NCBI RefSeq assembly: GCF_003971065.1
Contig: NZ_RYDV01000007.1
Location: 217,204-281,203, forward strand
Source of the DNA: Candidimonas sp. SYP-B2681
GTDB lineage: Bacteria > Pseudomonadota > Gammaproteobacteria > Burkholderiales > Burkholderiaceae_B
Direction: 5' to 3'
Length of the DNA: 64,000 nt
The translations under genes were made by a program, and so were the position numbers. Position 1 is the stretch's first letter, and each line of letters starts with the position of its first letter. Below, one piece after another: positions 46,726 through 55,878 of this stretch. The notes under the pieces were generated by a model. The model worked only from the letters and a program-made list of their open reading frames with translations. It made no database searches and was not told the origin of the DNA.

Positions 46726-47571
46726 ATGGTGATTGTGTTTTTGCTATCGGTTACGGTACTGGCTGGCGTTCTTAGCTGGTTTTTGCAGAAGTCGACCGGG
46801 CGGGCTTACGGGTGGTATAGCAAGGCCTTCAAGAAAGAAGCCACGGCCCGCATGAGCGAATTCTTTCTTTTTCTGGATCCGGCACAGCTCTGGTTCGCGA
46901 ACCTTTTGATTTGCAGTGTGGTCGTTGCCTTTGTCTACATGGCGACCGGGTCGATATGGCTTGTAGTAGCAGCGGCGGCGTTCGCCTTGCTTGCGCCGCA
47001 ATACTGCATAAAGCGTCTGAAGCAAAGGCGTTTACAACATTTCGACGAGCAGTTGCCTGACCTTCTCCAAGCGTTGGCGGGCGCCTTGCGCGCCGGTTCG
47101 GGTGTGCAGTCGGCCTTGCGGCATATTGTGGCGCAAACGCCTCCACCTCTGGCACAGGAGTTCGGATTGTTGTTGCGAGAACAACGCATGGGCGTGTCGT
47201 TCGAACAGGCGCTGGGAGCACTTTATGAACGCATGCCAACCGAAGGAACCGGTCTGGTGGTGTCCTCGCTGAAAATCGCTTCGCAAAGCGGGGGTAGTCT
47301 GGCGGAAACGCTTGAACGTATCGCGGCGACGTTACGAGCTAGATTGCATTTGCTCGGACGCGTACGGGCGTTAACCTCCCAGGGTCGCATGCAGGCATGG
47401 GTGATGTCCTGCCTTCCTATTGTTCTCGGCGCAGTATTGAACGAGCTGGATCCGCAGTCCATGCAGGTATTGTGGCAGACCCCATTAGGATGGACCGTCC
47501 TCGGCATCGTGGCAGGTCTTGAACTGATAGGGATCTTTTTTATCCGGCGGATCGTCGATATTCAGGTATAG
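46726..47571 (+). CDS. tadB: Tad secretion system inner-membrane protein TadB
   Basis: A 281-residue polytopic protein of the GspF/T2SSF family. The start at 46726 is preferred over 46708 because GGAG lies six bases before it. Helices lie at about 3-20, 55-95 and 230-275, with a cytoplasmic T2SSF domain between. That domain contains FDEQLPDLLQALAGALRAGSGV and EFGLLLREQRMGVSFEQAL, the usual family signatures. It pairs with TadC to form the platform below the ATPase. Confidence 0.9.
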   Translation: MVIVFLLSVTVLAGVLSWFLQKSTGRAYGWYSKAFKKEATARMSEFFLFLDPAQLWFANLLICSVVVAFVYMATGSIWLVVAAAAFALLAPQYCIKRLKQRRLQHFDEQLPDLLQALAGALRAGSGVQSALRHIVAQTPPPLAQEFGLLLREQRMGVSFEQALGALYERMPTEGTGLVVSSLKIASQSGGSLAETLERIAATLRARLHLLGRVRALTSQGRMQAWVMSCLPIVLGAVLNELDPQSMQVLWQTPLGWTVLGIVAGLELIGIFFIRRIVDIQV

Positions 47572-47586
47572 GAAGGGATGGCAACT

Positions 47587-48462
47587 ATGTTTTTTTGGAT
47601 AAGCTGTGCCGCAGCAGGGCTTTCGTTTTGCGCACTGGTATGGGTGGTCAGTCGCCCTGTAGCGGGACCAAAGGTAGCGACTCCTGAACACGCCAACGGA
47701 CTGCTCCTGAAGTTGGTGTGGCCATGGACCGTTGCGCTTGCCCCATTTTGCGGTCCATTCATGTCGTGGCGCGCGCGCGAGCATCTCAGCCGTCGGATTC
47801 AAGTCGCGGGATTGGCGTCCATATGGTTGCCCGAGCATGTTGCAGCCTTGCAGTGTCTGGTATTTCTGCTTGTCGGAATAGCGGTACCTACCTTCATCCT
47901 TGTCACGGACGACGCCAACTCCATTCAAAACGCGGTGATATGTGTGATCGCAGGCTTGGGATCGATGTGGTGGCCTAGACGATGGGTGCACGAGCTCGGT
48001 CGCCGTCGCCAAGTACTGATGCTGCGCGAGTTTCCTTTCTTGCTGGACATGACCACCCTTTGTGTGGAGGCAGGCCTGAATCTGCAGGGCGCATTGCAAC
48101 AGGCCGCCCTTCATGGCCCTGAAGGTCCATTGCGTGCCGAATTACGTCACTCATTGGCTGAGATGCGCACAGGCATGCCACGGATCCAGGCTCTTAACGA
48201 CATGGCGACACGTACTGGCCTTCCCGCCGTGCGTAGTTTGGTTACAGCATTGATGCAGGCAGACCAACTGGGCATGAGCCTGGGTCCATTGCTGCGCTCG
48301 CAGTCCGAGCAGCGCCGGGCGGAACGTTTTCTCCGGGCTGAGAAGCTCGCCCTGGAAGCGCCTGTAAAAATGTTGTTTCCTATGGTGTTCTGCATATTTC
48401 CGTGCACGTTTCTAATTATTGGTTTCCCCATTGCAGTCAAGCTCATGGGAACTGATTTTTAA
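47587..48462 (+). CDS. tadC: Tad secretion system inner-membrane protein TadC
   Basis: Second T2SSF platform protein, 291 residues from the ATG at 47587; the ATG at 47578 lies directly on the GGAAGGG ribosome binding site and is less likely. The T2SSF domain has LREFPFLLDMTTLCVEAG and LMQADQLGMSLGPLLRSQSEQ, and the last helix is PMVFCIFPCTFLIIGFPIAV. It ends in a one-base stop/start overlap with the DUF192 gene. Confidence 0.9.
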   Translation: MFFWISCAAAGLSFCALVWVVSRPVAGPKVATPEHANGLLLKLVWPWTVALAPFCGPFMSWRAREHLSRRIQVAGLASIWLPEHVAALQCLVFLLVGIAVPTFILVTDDANSIQNAVICVIAGLGSMWWPRRWVHELGRRRQVLMLREFPFLLDMTTLCVEAGLNLQGALQQAALHGPEGPLRAELRHSLAEMRTGMPRIQALNDMATRTGLPAVRSLVTALMQADQLGMSLGPLLRSQSEQRRAERFLRAEKLALEAPVKMLFPMVFCIFPCTFLIIGFPIAVKLMGTDF

Positions 48463-48878
48463 TGCCGGTTTGGATTCACACCGAGGCCGCCTGCCATGCG
48501 AACGATGCGGTGCACCGGTCTGTGTTAACCCTGCATGTCGCGAGCCGATTTTGGGACAGGTTGCGCGGTCTGCATGCGTATCCGCGCCTGCCCGAAAATA
48601 CTGGTCTTCATCTAATGTCCTGCAGCGCCATCCATACTTTTGGGATGTCTTATGCCATAGACGTCATTTTCCTGGATCATTTATTCAATGAAGTCAGGCT
48701 TGTAAATGCCATGCCTTCGAACCGTATGGCATTTTGTTTAAAGGCGGCATCCGTGGTCGAGTTACCCGCTGGCTACTGCCGATCGCATCCCGGCTACCTC
48801 GAGACGGTTCGACAGGCGCTTCATCTTTCGAGTGCACCGAGGTCAAGGGAATTATCCGGTCGAGCCAATCCGGTTTAG
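48462..48878 (+). CDS. DUF192 family protein
   Basis: A 138-residue protein with the DUF192 core: ASRFWDRLRGLH, then GLHLMSCSAIHTFGMSYAIDVIFLD, then ELPAGYC. There is no signal peptide or membrane helix, whereas many DUF192 proteins are exported. The ATG shares an A with the tadC stop, so it is translated with the pilus operon. DUF192 genes do turn up at the ends of Tad loci, but the function of the domain is unknown. Confidence 0.85.
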   Translation: MPVWIHTEAACHANDAVHRSVLTLHVASRFWDRLRGLHAYPRLPENTGLHLMSCSAIHTFGMSYAIDVIFLDHLFNEVRLVNAMPSNRMAFCLKAASVVELPAGYCRSHPGYLETVRQALHLSSAPRSRELSGRANPV

Positions 48879-48924
48879 CGGCATTCAAATTTGCTTGAAT
48901 ATTGGTTCAGCCCTTTTGTCGATG

Positions 48925-49728
48925 TTATGAAAGCTTATTGACGTCTTCACTTTGGGTTGCGCCGGCTGGATAGTTCCCGCCAAATACACTGACGTAGGCC
49001 GGATAAAAGCTGCAATACAAGACGGCGGCGACAACGATATTGACGGGCGTAAGAATGATCTGCACCATGCCCGCCGAGATGCCCAACAGACTTAAAAACG
49101 ACCCTGCTGTCTGCACGGCAAAAAAGATCGCGGCCCAGCTGGCGCCGTACACGAGAAACGGCCATTTATTGCGCCAGCATGCCACCATCGAGAAGAACAG
49201 GGCCTGCGACATCTTGATGCGGTGCCAGCCGATAAGTGCAGGCGCATGCCAGAACAAGGCCGATATAAGAATATATAGGGCCGCGAAAGTGATGAAGGGG
49301 CCTCGCATGGCGGCGATCAGGGCGGGCTCATCGATGCTTCCCTCGGCGTCGATGGCGCTCATCAGGCTATCCATAAAAGGCAGAGTCGCCAGGAATCCTC
49401 CGGCCAGGCAGAACGCTAAATACGCCAGGCCTAGTCCAAACAAGCGTTTCCGCGTGCTGATGTCACCCAAGGGTTCAAGCCACATAGGTAGAAGCATGGG
49501 GCGGCCAGCGGCAATGTTGCGACAGGCGTTGAGAGTGATGAACGTCAACAGCGGCGTGCTGGCAATCAGCGCCATCTGACCGAACAGCGGTATCAGATAG
49601 CTCACGGTGATCAGAAATCCCGTCATTAGACTCCAGAAAAACATCGCCATGGGCTGGAGTCTAAAAAGCTTGAATCCATCTTGTATCCACGACCAGCCGG
49701 ATGAATAGGGTAGGGTGGCAGCTTGCAT
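48925..49728 (-). CDS. BPSS1780-type membrane protein
   Basis: A 267-residue integral membrane protein; the start at 49728 is chosen because the frame upstream (to 50118) reads through thrB and is not protein-like. It opens with the characteristic WSWIQDGFKLFRLQPM segment and has six hydrophobic regions. The family is common in Burkholderiales and of unknown function. It lies 90 bases downstream of thrB on the same strand and is probably cotranscribed. The ribosome binding site (AGGAAG) is about thirteen bases before the ATG, rather far. Confidence 0.8.
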   Translation of the reverse strand: MQAATLPYSSGWSWIQDGFKLFRLQPMAMFFWSLMTGFLITVSYLIPLFGQMALIASTPLLTFITLNACRNIAAGRPMLLPMWLEPLGDISTRKRLFGLGLAYLAFCLAGGFLATLPFMDSLMSAIDAEGSIDEPALIAAMRGPFITFAALYILISALFWHAPALIGWHRIKMSQALFFSMVACWRNKWPFLVYGASWAAIFFAVQTAGSFLSLLGISAGMVQIILTPVNIVVAAVLYCSFYPAYVSVFGGNYPAGATQSEDVNKLS

Positions 49729-49817
49729 AGTAATTCGTGCTTCCTGACGTTGGCGTCTGAGGTAATTGCGCGGGGCTGCGCATGCATTCGATGATAGTGG
49801 CTTACGGCGACAGCGGT

Positions 49818-50786
49818 TTAAGGAAGTGCAAGCGTCAGAGCCTGGCGTCGCGACTGCAAAATCCGTTCGAAATGTCTTGGGTCGTGCGGTTTCAACGTTT
49901 GAGCGGGACGCGGAAGATAAAAATCGTATAGGCGTGAGACCCAAAAGCGCAAGGCTGCAGCCTGCAACAACATCGGCCAAGCACGTTTTTCGTCGGCCGT
50001 GAAGGGACGTACCGACGCATAGGCGGCCAGCCAGGATTGCAGTTTGTCGTCTTCGAACACCCCTGTATTGCGCTCGATGCACCAATCGTTGACACTTACC
50101 GCCACATCGAACAGCCACGTATCGCAGCCGGCAAAGTAAAAGTCAATGAATCCGCCCATTCGCGGCATGTCAAAGGTGCCGTCAAACAGCACATTATCGC
50201 GAAAAAGATCGCAGTGTGCGGGGCCAAATGGCAGTGAGCGATACGTGGCGGTATCTGCGAACTCCGTTTGTTCGTCAACCGTGCCCTGTATGAGCGCAGC
50301 CTGTTCGCGGCTTAAAAACGGTAATACCTTCGGAATGGTCTCTTGCCACCACGGCAGGCCGCGAAGATTCGGCTGCCTGATGTCAAAGTCCTGGGCCGCC
50401 AAATGCGCCCGGGCCAGGGTTTCGCCGGCAAGCGCGCAATGGGCGGCACTGGGAGCAGGCTCGTACCCGCCCGACAAGCGGGTCACTATTGCACAAGGTT
50501 TATCATGCAGCAAGGTCAGGCGTGTGCCGTCGCGCAAGGTCTGAGGCTGAGGCACGGGAATATGCCGCTCGGCCAGATGGTGCATAAGCTCTATATAAAA
50601 CGGCAGCTGGTCGAAGGTCAGTACTTCGAATAGCGTCAGTACATACTCGCCTTGCGTCGTAGTCAGAAAATAATTGGTGTTTTCGATGCCGGCTGTGATG
50701 CCGCGCAGGGAAACAAGTTCGCCCAATGTATAACGGGTCAAAAGCTCGCGCACTTCAGTGTCGCTGACAGGGGTAAAAACGGCCAT
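49818..50786 (-). CDS. thrB: Homoserine kinase (APH-fold type)
   Basis: Phosphorylates homoserine for threonine synthesis. The 322 residues belong to the aminoglycoside-phosphotransferase-like ThrB found in Pseudomonas and Burkholderiales, not the GHMP-type of E. coli. Features are the nucleotide-binding N-lobe with ITAGIENTNYFLTT, the catalytic HCDLFRDNVLFD and GFIDFYFAGCDTWLFDVA with the metal-binding Asp. No thrA or thrC is adjacent. Confidence 0.9.
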   Translation of the reverse strand: MAVFTPVSDTEVRELLTRYTLGELVSLRGITAGIENTNYFLTTTQGEYVLTLFEVLTFDQLPFYIELMHHLAERHIPVPQPQTLRDGTRLTLLHDKPCAIVTRLSGGYEPAPSAAHCALAGETLARAHLAAQDFDIRQPNLRGLPWWQETIPKVLPFLSREQAALIQGTVDEQTEFADTATYRSLPFGPAHCDLFRDNVLFDGTFDMPRMGGFIDFYFAGCDTWLFDVAVSVNDWCIERNTGVFEDDKLQSWLAAYASVRPFTADEKRAWPMLLQAAALRFWVSRLYDFYLPRPAQTLKPHDPRHFERILQSRRQALTLALP

Positions 50787-50819
50787 GGGCTACAAACTCT
50801 GCGTGGGAAAACCGTGGAT

Positions 50820-50844
50820 AAATAAAAAGCCCGAAAAGTCGGGC
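50820..50844 (-). terminator. Orphan rho-independent terminator (minus strand)
   Basis: On the minus strand GCCCGA-CTTT-TCGGGC is followed by TTTTTATTT. It lies 34 bases upstream of the thrB start, so it ends a minus-strand transcript that begins between here and dusA, where there is no protein gene. Confidence 0.8.
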
Positions 50845-51015
50845 CATTGATTTTAGTCGAGGTTCGCGGTTCGTGCGGAGCACGCGCCAAGGCGCCCCTA
50901 CGGTGGCCGTCGGAGCCGCCCACGAGCGCTGTAATTCGAACGTGCCCTTATGGCATCTTGAAGATGCGGAGGCCTTTTCTGCTAAAACCCGAAAAATGTC
51001 CGAAAATAGTACTTT
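50820..51015 (-). ncRNA. Candidate small RNA between dusA and thrB
   Basis: A minus-strand GATAAT (51022-51027), with TTAAGC 18 bases upstream, could start an RNA near 51015 that ends at the terminator at 50820, about 195 nt. It contains self-complementary GCATCTT-C-AAGATGC and CGTGC-TCC-GCACG hairpins, and TTTTAG/CTAAAA could close the structure. Length and architecture are reminiscent of 6S RNA, but I do not recognise its conserved sequence. No ORF explains the terminator. Confidence 0.4.
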
Positions 51016-51052
51016 ATGCTGATTATCCGGGGCCTGGCGCCTCTTGCTTAAC

Positions 51053-52081
51053 GTGACATTCGAATTGAACGACTCACTTATTTCTTCTACCACGACTGCC
51101 AACGCCGATTGGCGTCTTTGCGTTGCGCCCATGATAGACGTCACTGATCGGCATTGCCGATTTTTCCACCGATTGCTGGCGCCGCGGGCACGACTCTACA
51201 CGGAAATGATCACGACAGGCGCGCTGCTGCATGGCAAAGTAGCAAGGCACCTGGACTTCGATCCGGCTGAAGAGCCTGTTGCCTTGCAGCTGGGCGGCAG
51301 TGAACCACAAGCGCTGGCAGAGTCGGCCCGTTTGGGCGAGCAGTGGGGCTATAACGAAATTAATCTTAACTGTGGATGCCCCTCCGAGCGTGTGCAGCGA
51401 GGTTCTTTTGGTGCCTGTTTGATGGCTGAGCCAGAACTGGTGGCGGACGGCATGAAGGCCATGCAAGATGCAGTATCTATCCCGGTAACCGTCAAGCATA
51501 GGCTTGGACTGGATTACAACGAGTCCTATGATTTTGTGCGGGACTTTGTGGGAAAAATATACGACACCGGTTGCCGCGTATTCGTTGTCCACGCCCGCAA
51601 TGCGGTGCTCAAAGGTCTGTCACCCAAAGACAATCGCGAAAAACCGCCGTTGCGCTACGACGCTGCTGCTCGATTGAAATTTGATTTCCCCGACTGCACA
51701 ATTGTCCTGAATGGCGGTATCAACGAAGCTGGCCAGGCGGCGGGCTTGATGGAACAGTTCGACGGGGTCATGCTGGGAAGAGCCGCTTGGCACAATCCGG
51801 GTGTGCTGTCTGACCTTACGCGGCTCTATTGTCCGGACGCCCGGCTTCAGGAACCTGCGCAGGTGGTGCAGGCGATGGTGGAATATGCCGGACGTGAAAT
51901 AGAAAAAGGTGTGCCGTTGCGCCTGATCGTGCGTTCCATGCTGGGCTGGATGAGCGGGAGACAAGGTGCTCGACTTTGGCGGCGCACCCTTTCCGACCAT
52001 TCTTTACTGAACCGCAACGATCCCTTGCTGATCGAACAGGCCTGGTCGGACCTAAAACTGTGCGCGCTCGAGACAGCTTAA
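51053..52081 (+). CDS. dusA: tRNA-dihydrouridine(20/20a) synthase DusA
   Basis: FMN enzyme that reduces uridines 20/20a of tRNA. The start is uncertain: no ATG occurs before the conserved WRLCVAPMIDVTDRHCRFFHR, so GTG 51053 or TTG 51044 must be used; I give the GTG. From GTG the protein is 342 residues, normal for DusA. Conserved elements are VALQLGGSEP, NLNCGCPSERVQ with the catalytic Cys, TVKHRLGLDYN, VHARNAVLKGLSPKDNRE and NGGI. It is convergent with the CBS gene, the stop codons overlapping by four bases. Confidence 0.95.
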   Translation: MTFELNDSLISSTTTANADWRLCVAPMIDVTDRHCRFFHRLLAPRARLYTEMITTGALLHGKVARHLDFDPAEEPVALQLGGSEPQALAESARLGEQWGYNEINLNCGCPSERVQRGSFGACLMAEPELVADGMKAMQDAVSIPVTVKHRLGLDYNESYDFVRDFVGKIYDTGCRVFVVHARNAVLKGLSPKDNREKPPLRYDAAARLKFDFPDCTIVLNGGINEAGQAAGLMEQFDGVMLGRAAWHNPGVLSDLTRLYCPDARLQEPAQVVQAMVEYAGREIEKGVPLRLIVRSMLGWMSGRQGARLWRRTLSDHSLLNRNDPLLIEQAWSDLKLCALETA

Positions 52082-52536
52082 GAGCTGGTAGCTTCGGAGT
52101 CCGAGGGCCAGTCGCGAATATACGCTTTGAGCATATTATTTTCGAATGCCTGAGCCGCGACGATCGCTTGAGCCATGTCGTAAAACGAGATGACGCCCAT
52201 TAAGGTCGGGCCGTCCATGACGGGGAGGTAGCGGGCGTGCTTGTCCAGCATCAGGCGCTGAACTTCGTCGGCGCTGGTATTCGGTGATACGCTGACGGGG
52301 GCATCGTCCATGATGCTGCGCACGGTATGAGTACCCGTGACGCCGTGATTATCGTGCAGATGACGGATAATTTCTCGGAATGTAAGCATACCCGTCAGCT
52401 GACCGTGTTCCATGATAACTAGCGAGCCGATGTCTTGTTCGCTCATGGTTTCAAGAGCGCGCAGTATGGGCATGTCGGGCGTTGCAGTGTATAGCGTGTC
52501 CCCCTTTATGCGTAAAATTTCACTGACTTTCAACAT
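52078..52536 (-). CDS. CBS-domain protein
   Basis: A 152-residue protein made of two CBS motifs (about 8-62 and 75-130) that form one Bateman module for binding adenine nucleotides or similar ligands. Hallmarks are ILRALETMSEQDIGSLVI and ARYLPVMDGPTLMGVIS. There are no catalytic or membrane segments, so it is a stand-alone sensor. Its ATG overlaps the end of the brkB-like gene by 17 bases, so the two are one unit. Confidence 0.9.
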   Translation of the reverse strand: MLKVSEILRIKGDTLYTATPDMPILRALETMSEQDIGSLVIMEHGQLTGMLTFREIIRHLHDNHGVTGTHTVRSIMDDAPVSVSPNTSADEVQRLMLDKHARYLPVMDGPTLMGVISFYDMAQAIVAAQAFENNMLKAYIRDWPSDSEATSS

Positions 52537-53935
52537 AGTTGTTCTCCTGAGTATTCCCGCGCGGCACGGTATAAGTATTTTGCACCATATGGGTGCTTTC
52601 GGGTAGTACTACACGGTCTTCAAACAAATCCTCCAGCCTTTGTGCAGGGTGTGTCAGCGAGAGCGATGTTGCTTCAAGCAGCAGTTTTTCTGCTATAAGG
52701 CCTGGCTGGTAGCGGTCGATCAACAGGGCATCAATTAAAGGTCCGATGGTGGCTTCGCGTTGATCGCAGGCCAATACCCACTGATCACTGTCCTCTCCGG
52801 CGGTGTCAACGACGTAGCCAAGACGTCTAAGCGCCTTTAGCACCGCCGATAATTCATCCTGATGCAGTTGCAGGTGACCGCAAAGGAAACGCATGCTGCG
52901 TCCCGGCTGCTGCGCATCTTGGGGCTGCCACAAAACACGCAACACCCGCACCGCGTCTACAAAAATAGCGCCTGGGTAGTGCTGCAATTCCCAGCGCCGC
53001 TGTTTTAAGGCCGGCAGGGTGGCGGCGACGGTCGCGCCCAATAAAATTGCCAGCCATGACAGGTACATCCACAACAAAAAAATCGGCAACGTGGCGAAGG
53101 CACCATATATGACCGTATACGATGGAAACCGGGTCAGATAATAGGCGAACCCTGCCCGCATGATTTCCAGTACTACGGCGGTGCCCAGGCCTCCCACTAA
53201 GGCGTCGCGCCACAGCACCCTACGATTCGGTACGCCAACGAACAGGGCGGTAAAGCCAAGGCCGGTTACGATCAGGGGCACAAAGGAGAGGGTAAAGCTG
53301 ACCACGGCCGGAAGCTCTTCGACATGACCCAAGGACTCACGTGCCAGAACCGAGGTGGCCCACAGACTGCCACCGAGTAATATGGGGCCCAACGAAATAA
53401 TTGCCCAATAAACCAACATGCGTTGGCGCAAGGGCCGTTGCCGTTCGACCTGCCAGATATCGTTGAACGCCTCATCGATCGTCATGATGAGCATTACCGA
53501 CGTCACGATCAAAAACAGACTACCTACTGCTGTCAAGCTGGACGCTTTGGCTGCAAACTGATTCAGGTAAAGCATTACGTTTTCGGAAACCGCCGGGGGC
53601 ATAAGGCTGGTGGCCAGGAAGCTCTCGAGCGCCGTCCTGAAATCGGCGAATAGAGGAAACGCAGTGAAAAGCGACAGCACCACTGCCAACAAAGGCACAA
53701 TGCTCAATACCGTTGTGAACGTAAGACTAGAGGCAACCTGCACCAACTTTTTCTCGGCCGCCCGCTGCAGCGCAAACCGAATGATCTTGCGTGCGTTGGT
53801 CCAGCTGCCCAAAGGCCCAGTAGAAGGTTCAAGACGCAACTCTTCTGCTGGCTCGGCGGCCGGCATTAAAAACCGGGTCGAGTCGGCCGTTGGGTCAGGC
53901 AACTCTTCGGTGGGCTTACTGTTGCGCGTTTTCAT
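52520..53935 (-). CDS. YihY/BrkB-family membrane protein
   Basis: A 471-residue inner-membrane protein of the YihY/BrkB family, with six helices between about residues 60 and 310 (SSLTFTTVLSIVPLLAVVLSLF, LLMWMYLSWLAILLGATVAATLP). The C-terminal 150 residues are soluble with a winged-helix-like part (LQLHQDELSAVLKALRRLG). BrkB was first linked to serum resistance in Bordetella and later to transport, but the YihY family has no settled function and was once misnamed RNase BN. It is transcribed with the CBS gene. Confidence 0.9.
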   Translation of the reverse strand: MKTRNSKPTEELPDPTADSTRFLMPAAEPAEELRLEPSTGPLGSWTNARKIIRFALQRAAEKKLVQVASSLTFTTVLSIVPLLAVVLSLFTAFPLFADFRTALESFLATSLMPPAVSENVMLYLNQFAAKASSLTAVGSLFLIVTSVMLIMTIDEAFNDIWQVERQRPLRQRMLVYWAIISLGPILLGGSLWATSVLARESLGHVEELPAVVSFTLSFVPLIVTGLGFTALFVGVPNRRVLWRDALVGGLGTAVVLEIMRAGFAYYLTRFPSYTVIYGAFATLPIFLLWMYLSWLAILLGATVAATLPALKQRRWELQHYPGAIFVDAVRVLRVLWQPQDAQQPGRSMRFLCGHLQLHQDELSAVLKALRRLGYVVDTAGEDSDQWVLACDQREATIGPLIDALLIDRYQPGLIAEKLLLEATSLSLTHPAQRLEDLFEDRVVLPESTHMVQNTYTVPRGNTQENNYVESQ

Positions 53936-54012
53936 GCTGAAGGTGCTCGAGCCTTTACATTCCGGGACATGGTCCAGACCATTCGCAGTCTCTTTCGAGT
54001 GATAATACCAGT

Positions 54013-54393
54013 ATGACTACGCAACTGAATCCTGTTTTACGCTATGGTGCCTCGATATCGCTAATTGCACTCATCGTTTTGTGTCTTCTTTGGGAATTCA
54101 AGATCGCACCGTTGAGGCCAGGCGGCTCCTTGCTGGCATTGAAAGTTCTGCCTCTCTTACTGCCCTTACGTGGCGTATTGAAGGGCCGTTTATATACCAT
54201 GCAGTGGGCGGCCATGCTGATCTTGCTGTATTTTATGGAGGGAGTGGTTCGGGCATGGTCTGATCCGTCCGCCATGTCAGCCCTCATGGCGGGCCTGGAA
54301 ATCGTCTTTTCACTGGTGTTCTACCTGTGCGCTATTTTCTATCTGCGTCCGGCCAAGCAAGCAGCCAAAAAGAATGCCGCGCGCATTACCTGA
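54013..54393 (+). CDS. DUF2069 membrane protein
   Basis: A 126-residue protein with four hydrophobic segments (about 12-28, 42-56, 62-80, 95-112). LLWEFKIAPLRPGG, ALKVLPLLLPLRGVLKG and YTMQWAAMLILLYFMEGVVRA are the DUF2069 signatures. The function is unknown. It lies ten bases upstream of selO on the same strand and diverges from the BrkB gene. Confidence 0.88.
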   Translation: MTTQLNPVLRYGASISLIALIVLCLLWEFKIAPLRPGGSLLALKVLPLLLPLRGVLKGRLYTMQWAAMLILLYFMEGVVRAWSDPSAMSALMAGLEIVFSLVFYLCAIFYLRPAKQAAKKNAARIT

Positions 54394-54402
54394 GAGCTTC
54401 TC

Positions 54403-55878
54403 ATGATTGATTCCATCAAACAGCTGCAGGTGCGTAATTCGTTCGCCGAGCTTCCTCCGGCTTTTTACACCTTGCTGCCACCTCAGAAGCTATCCAACGC
54501 CCGCGTGCTGCACGCGAACGTGGATGTCGCCCTCATGTTAGGGCTTACGCGAGCCGCGTTGACGGAACCCGACTTTCTTGATGTCGTTTCAGGCGCAAGT
54601 CCATTGCCGGGCGGAAAGACACTGGCGGCGGTATATAGCGGTCATCAGTTTGGCATCTGGGCTGGTCAGTTGGGCGACGGCCGGGCGCACCTGCTGGGTG
54701 AGGTTGTCAGTCCCTCCGGACATTGGGAACTGCAGCTAAAAGGTTCGGGCCGTACTCCGTATTCCCGAATGGGTGACGGACGAGCGGTCTTGCGTTCGTC
54801 GGTGCGCGAGTATCTGGCCGGCGAAGCCATGGCAGGTCTCGGCATACCCACGACGCGCGCGCTGGCTCTGGTAGTCGCTGATGATCCTGTCTATCGCGAA
54901 ACGGTCGAGACCGCTGCCGTCGTTACGCGGGTGTCGCCAAGCTTTGTGCGCTTTGGTTCGTTTGAGCACTGGTCATCGTCCCCCGAAAACTTGCGCACCC
55001 TGGTAGATTATGTAATCGATAATTTTTATCCTGAATGCCGTGATGCCGCCAGTGGTGAAGCGGCCGCGCCCGACGACGCCATTCTGCGCTTCTTGCGATC
55101 GGTCGTCGTGAAAACGGCAGCGCTGGTTGCACATTGGCAGACTGCCGGCTTTTGCCATGGCGTCATGAACACGGACAATATGTCGATTCTTGGTTTGACC
55201 ATAGACTACGGTCCCTACGGATTTATGGATGCCTTTCAGGCGAATCATGTATGCAATCACAGCGATACGCAAGGGCGCTATGCGTGGAATACACAGCCCT
55301 CGGTCGCACACTGGAATTTATATCGTCTTGCTAGCAGTTTGTTGCCGCTGGGCCTGGATGCCGAGGCGCTCAAAGCCCAGCTCGCTCATTTCGAACCGGC
55401 ATTTTTGCAGACCTATCACAGAAATTTGTGCAACAAGCTGGGGCTTTTGAACTGGCAGCCGGAGGATGACGCCCTTGTGGATGACTGGTGGGCTTTGCTG
55501 CATCACCAAGCGGCTGACTTTACATTGAGCTTTCGAGGACTGTCCGTTGCGCCTCAAAACGTGGACGCGTTTGTAAATGATTTTCAGGATCAGGCCGAGG
55601 CGAGAGCCTGGATAGAGCGTTATCGTGGCCGTCTCGCGCTGGATGGGCGTCCGGATGCAGAGCGTATCGTCCAGATGAATCGTTCCAATCCACTGTATGT
55701 ATTGCGTAACCATTTGGCTGAGGCCGCGATTCAAGCAGCCAAGAAGGACGATGCAAGTGAAATCGAAACACTGCTGATGTTATTGCGTGATCCCTATACC
55801 GAGCGGCCGGGATACGAGCGGTATGCTGCAAAGGCACCTGATTGGGCATGTCAGCTGGAAGTCAGCTGCTCTTCATGA
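54403..55878 (+). CDS. selO: Protein adenylyltransferase SelO
   Basis: Pseudokinase that transfers AMP to Ser/Thr/Tyr residues of proteins, linked to redox homeostasis. The 491 residues carry the family segments YSGHQFGIWAGQLGDGRAHLLGE, LQLKGSGRTPYSRMGDGRAVLRSSVREYL, HGVMNTDNMSILGLTIDYGPYGFMD and NPLYVLRNHLAE. The C terminus ends ELEVSCSS; the Cys matches the position of selenocysteine in eukaryotic SelO. It follows the DUF2069 gene. Confidence 0.95.
   Translation: MIDSIKQLQVRNSFAELPPAFYTLLPPQKLSNARVLHANVDVALMLGLTRAALTEPDFLDVVSGASPLPGGKTLAAVYSGHQFGIWAGQLGDGRAHLLGEVVSPSGHWELQLKGSGRTPYSRMGDGRAVLRSSVREYLAGEAMAGLGIPTTRALALVVADDPVYRETVETAAVVTRVSPSFVRFGSFEHWSSSPENLRTLVDYVIDNFYPECRDAASGEAAAPDDAILRFLRSVVVKTAALVAHWQTAGFCHGVMNTDNMSILGLTIDYGPYGFMDAFQANHVCNHSDTQGRYAWNTQPSVAHWNLYRLASSLLPLGLDAEALKAQLAHFEPAFLQTYHRNLCNKLGLLNWQPEDDALVDDWWALLHHQAADFTLSFRGLSVAPQNVDAFVNDFQDQAEARAWIERYRGRLALDGRPDAERIVQMNRSNPLYVLRNHLAEAAIQAAKKDDASEIETLLMLLRDPYTERPGYERYAAKAPDWACQLEVSCSS

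Noticed and set aside
48925..50118. Extended minus-strand frame giving a 397-residue BPSS1780-type protein
   Set aside because: The extra 130 residues are Arg/Cys-rich shadow of thrB on the same strand in another frame; the internal ATG at 49728 gives the family length.
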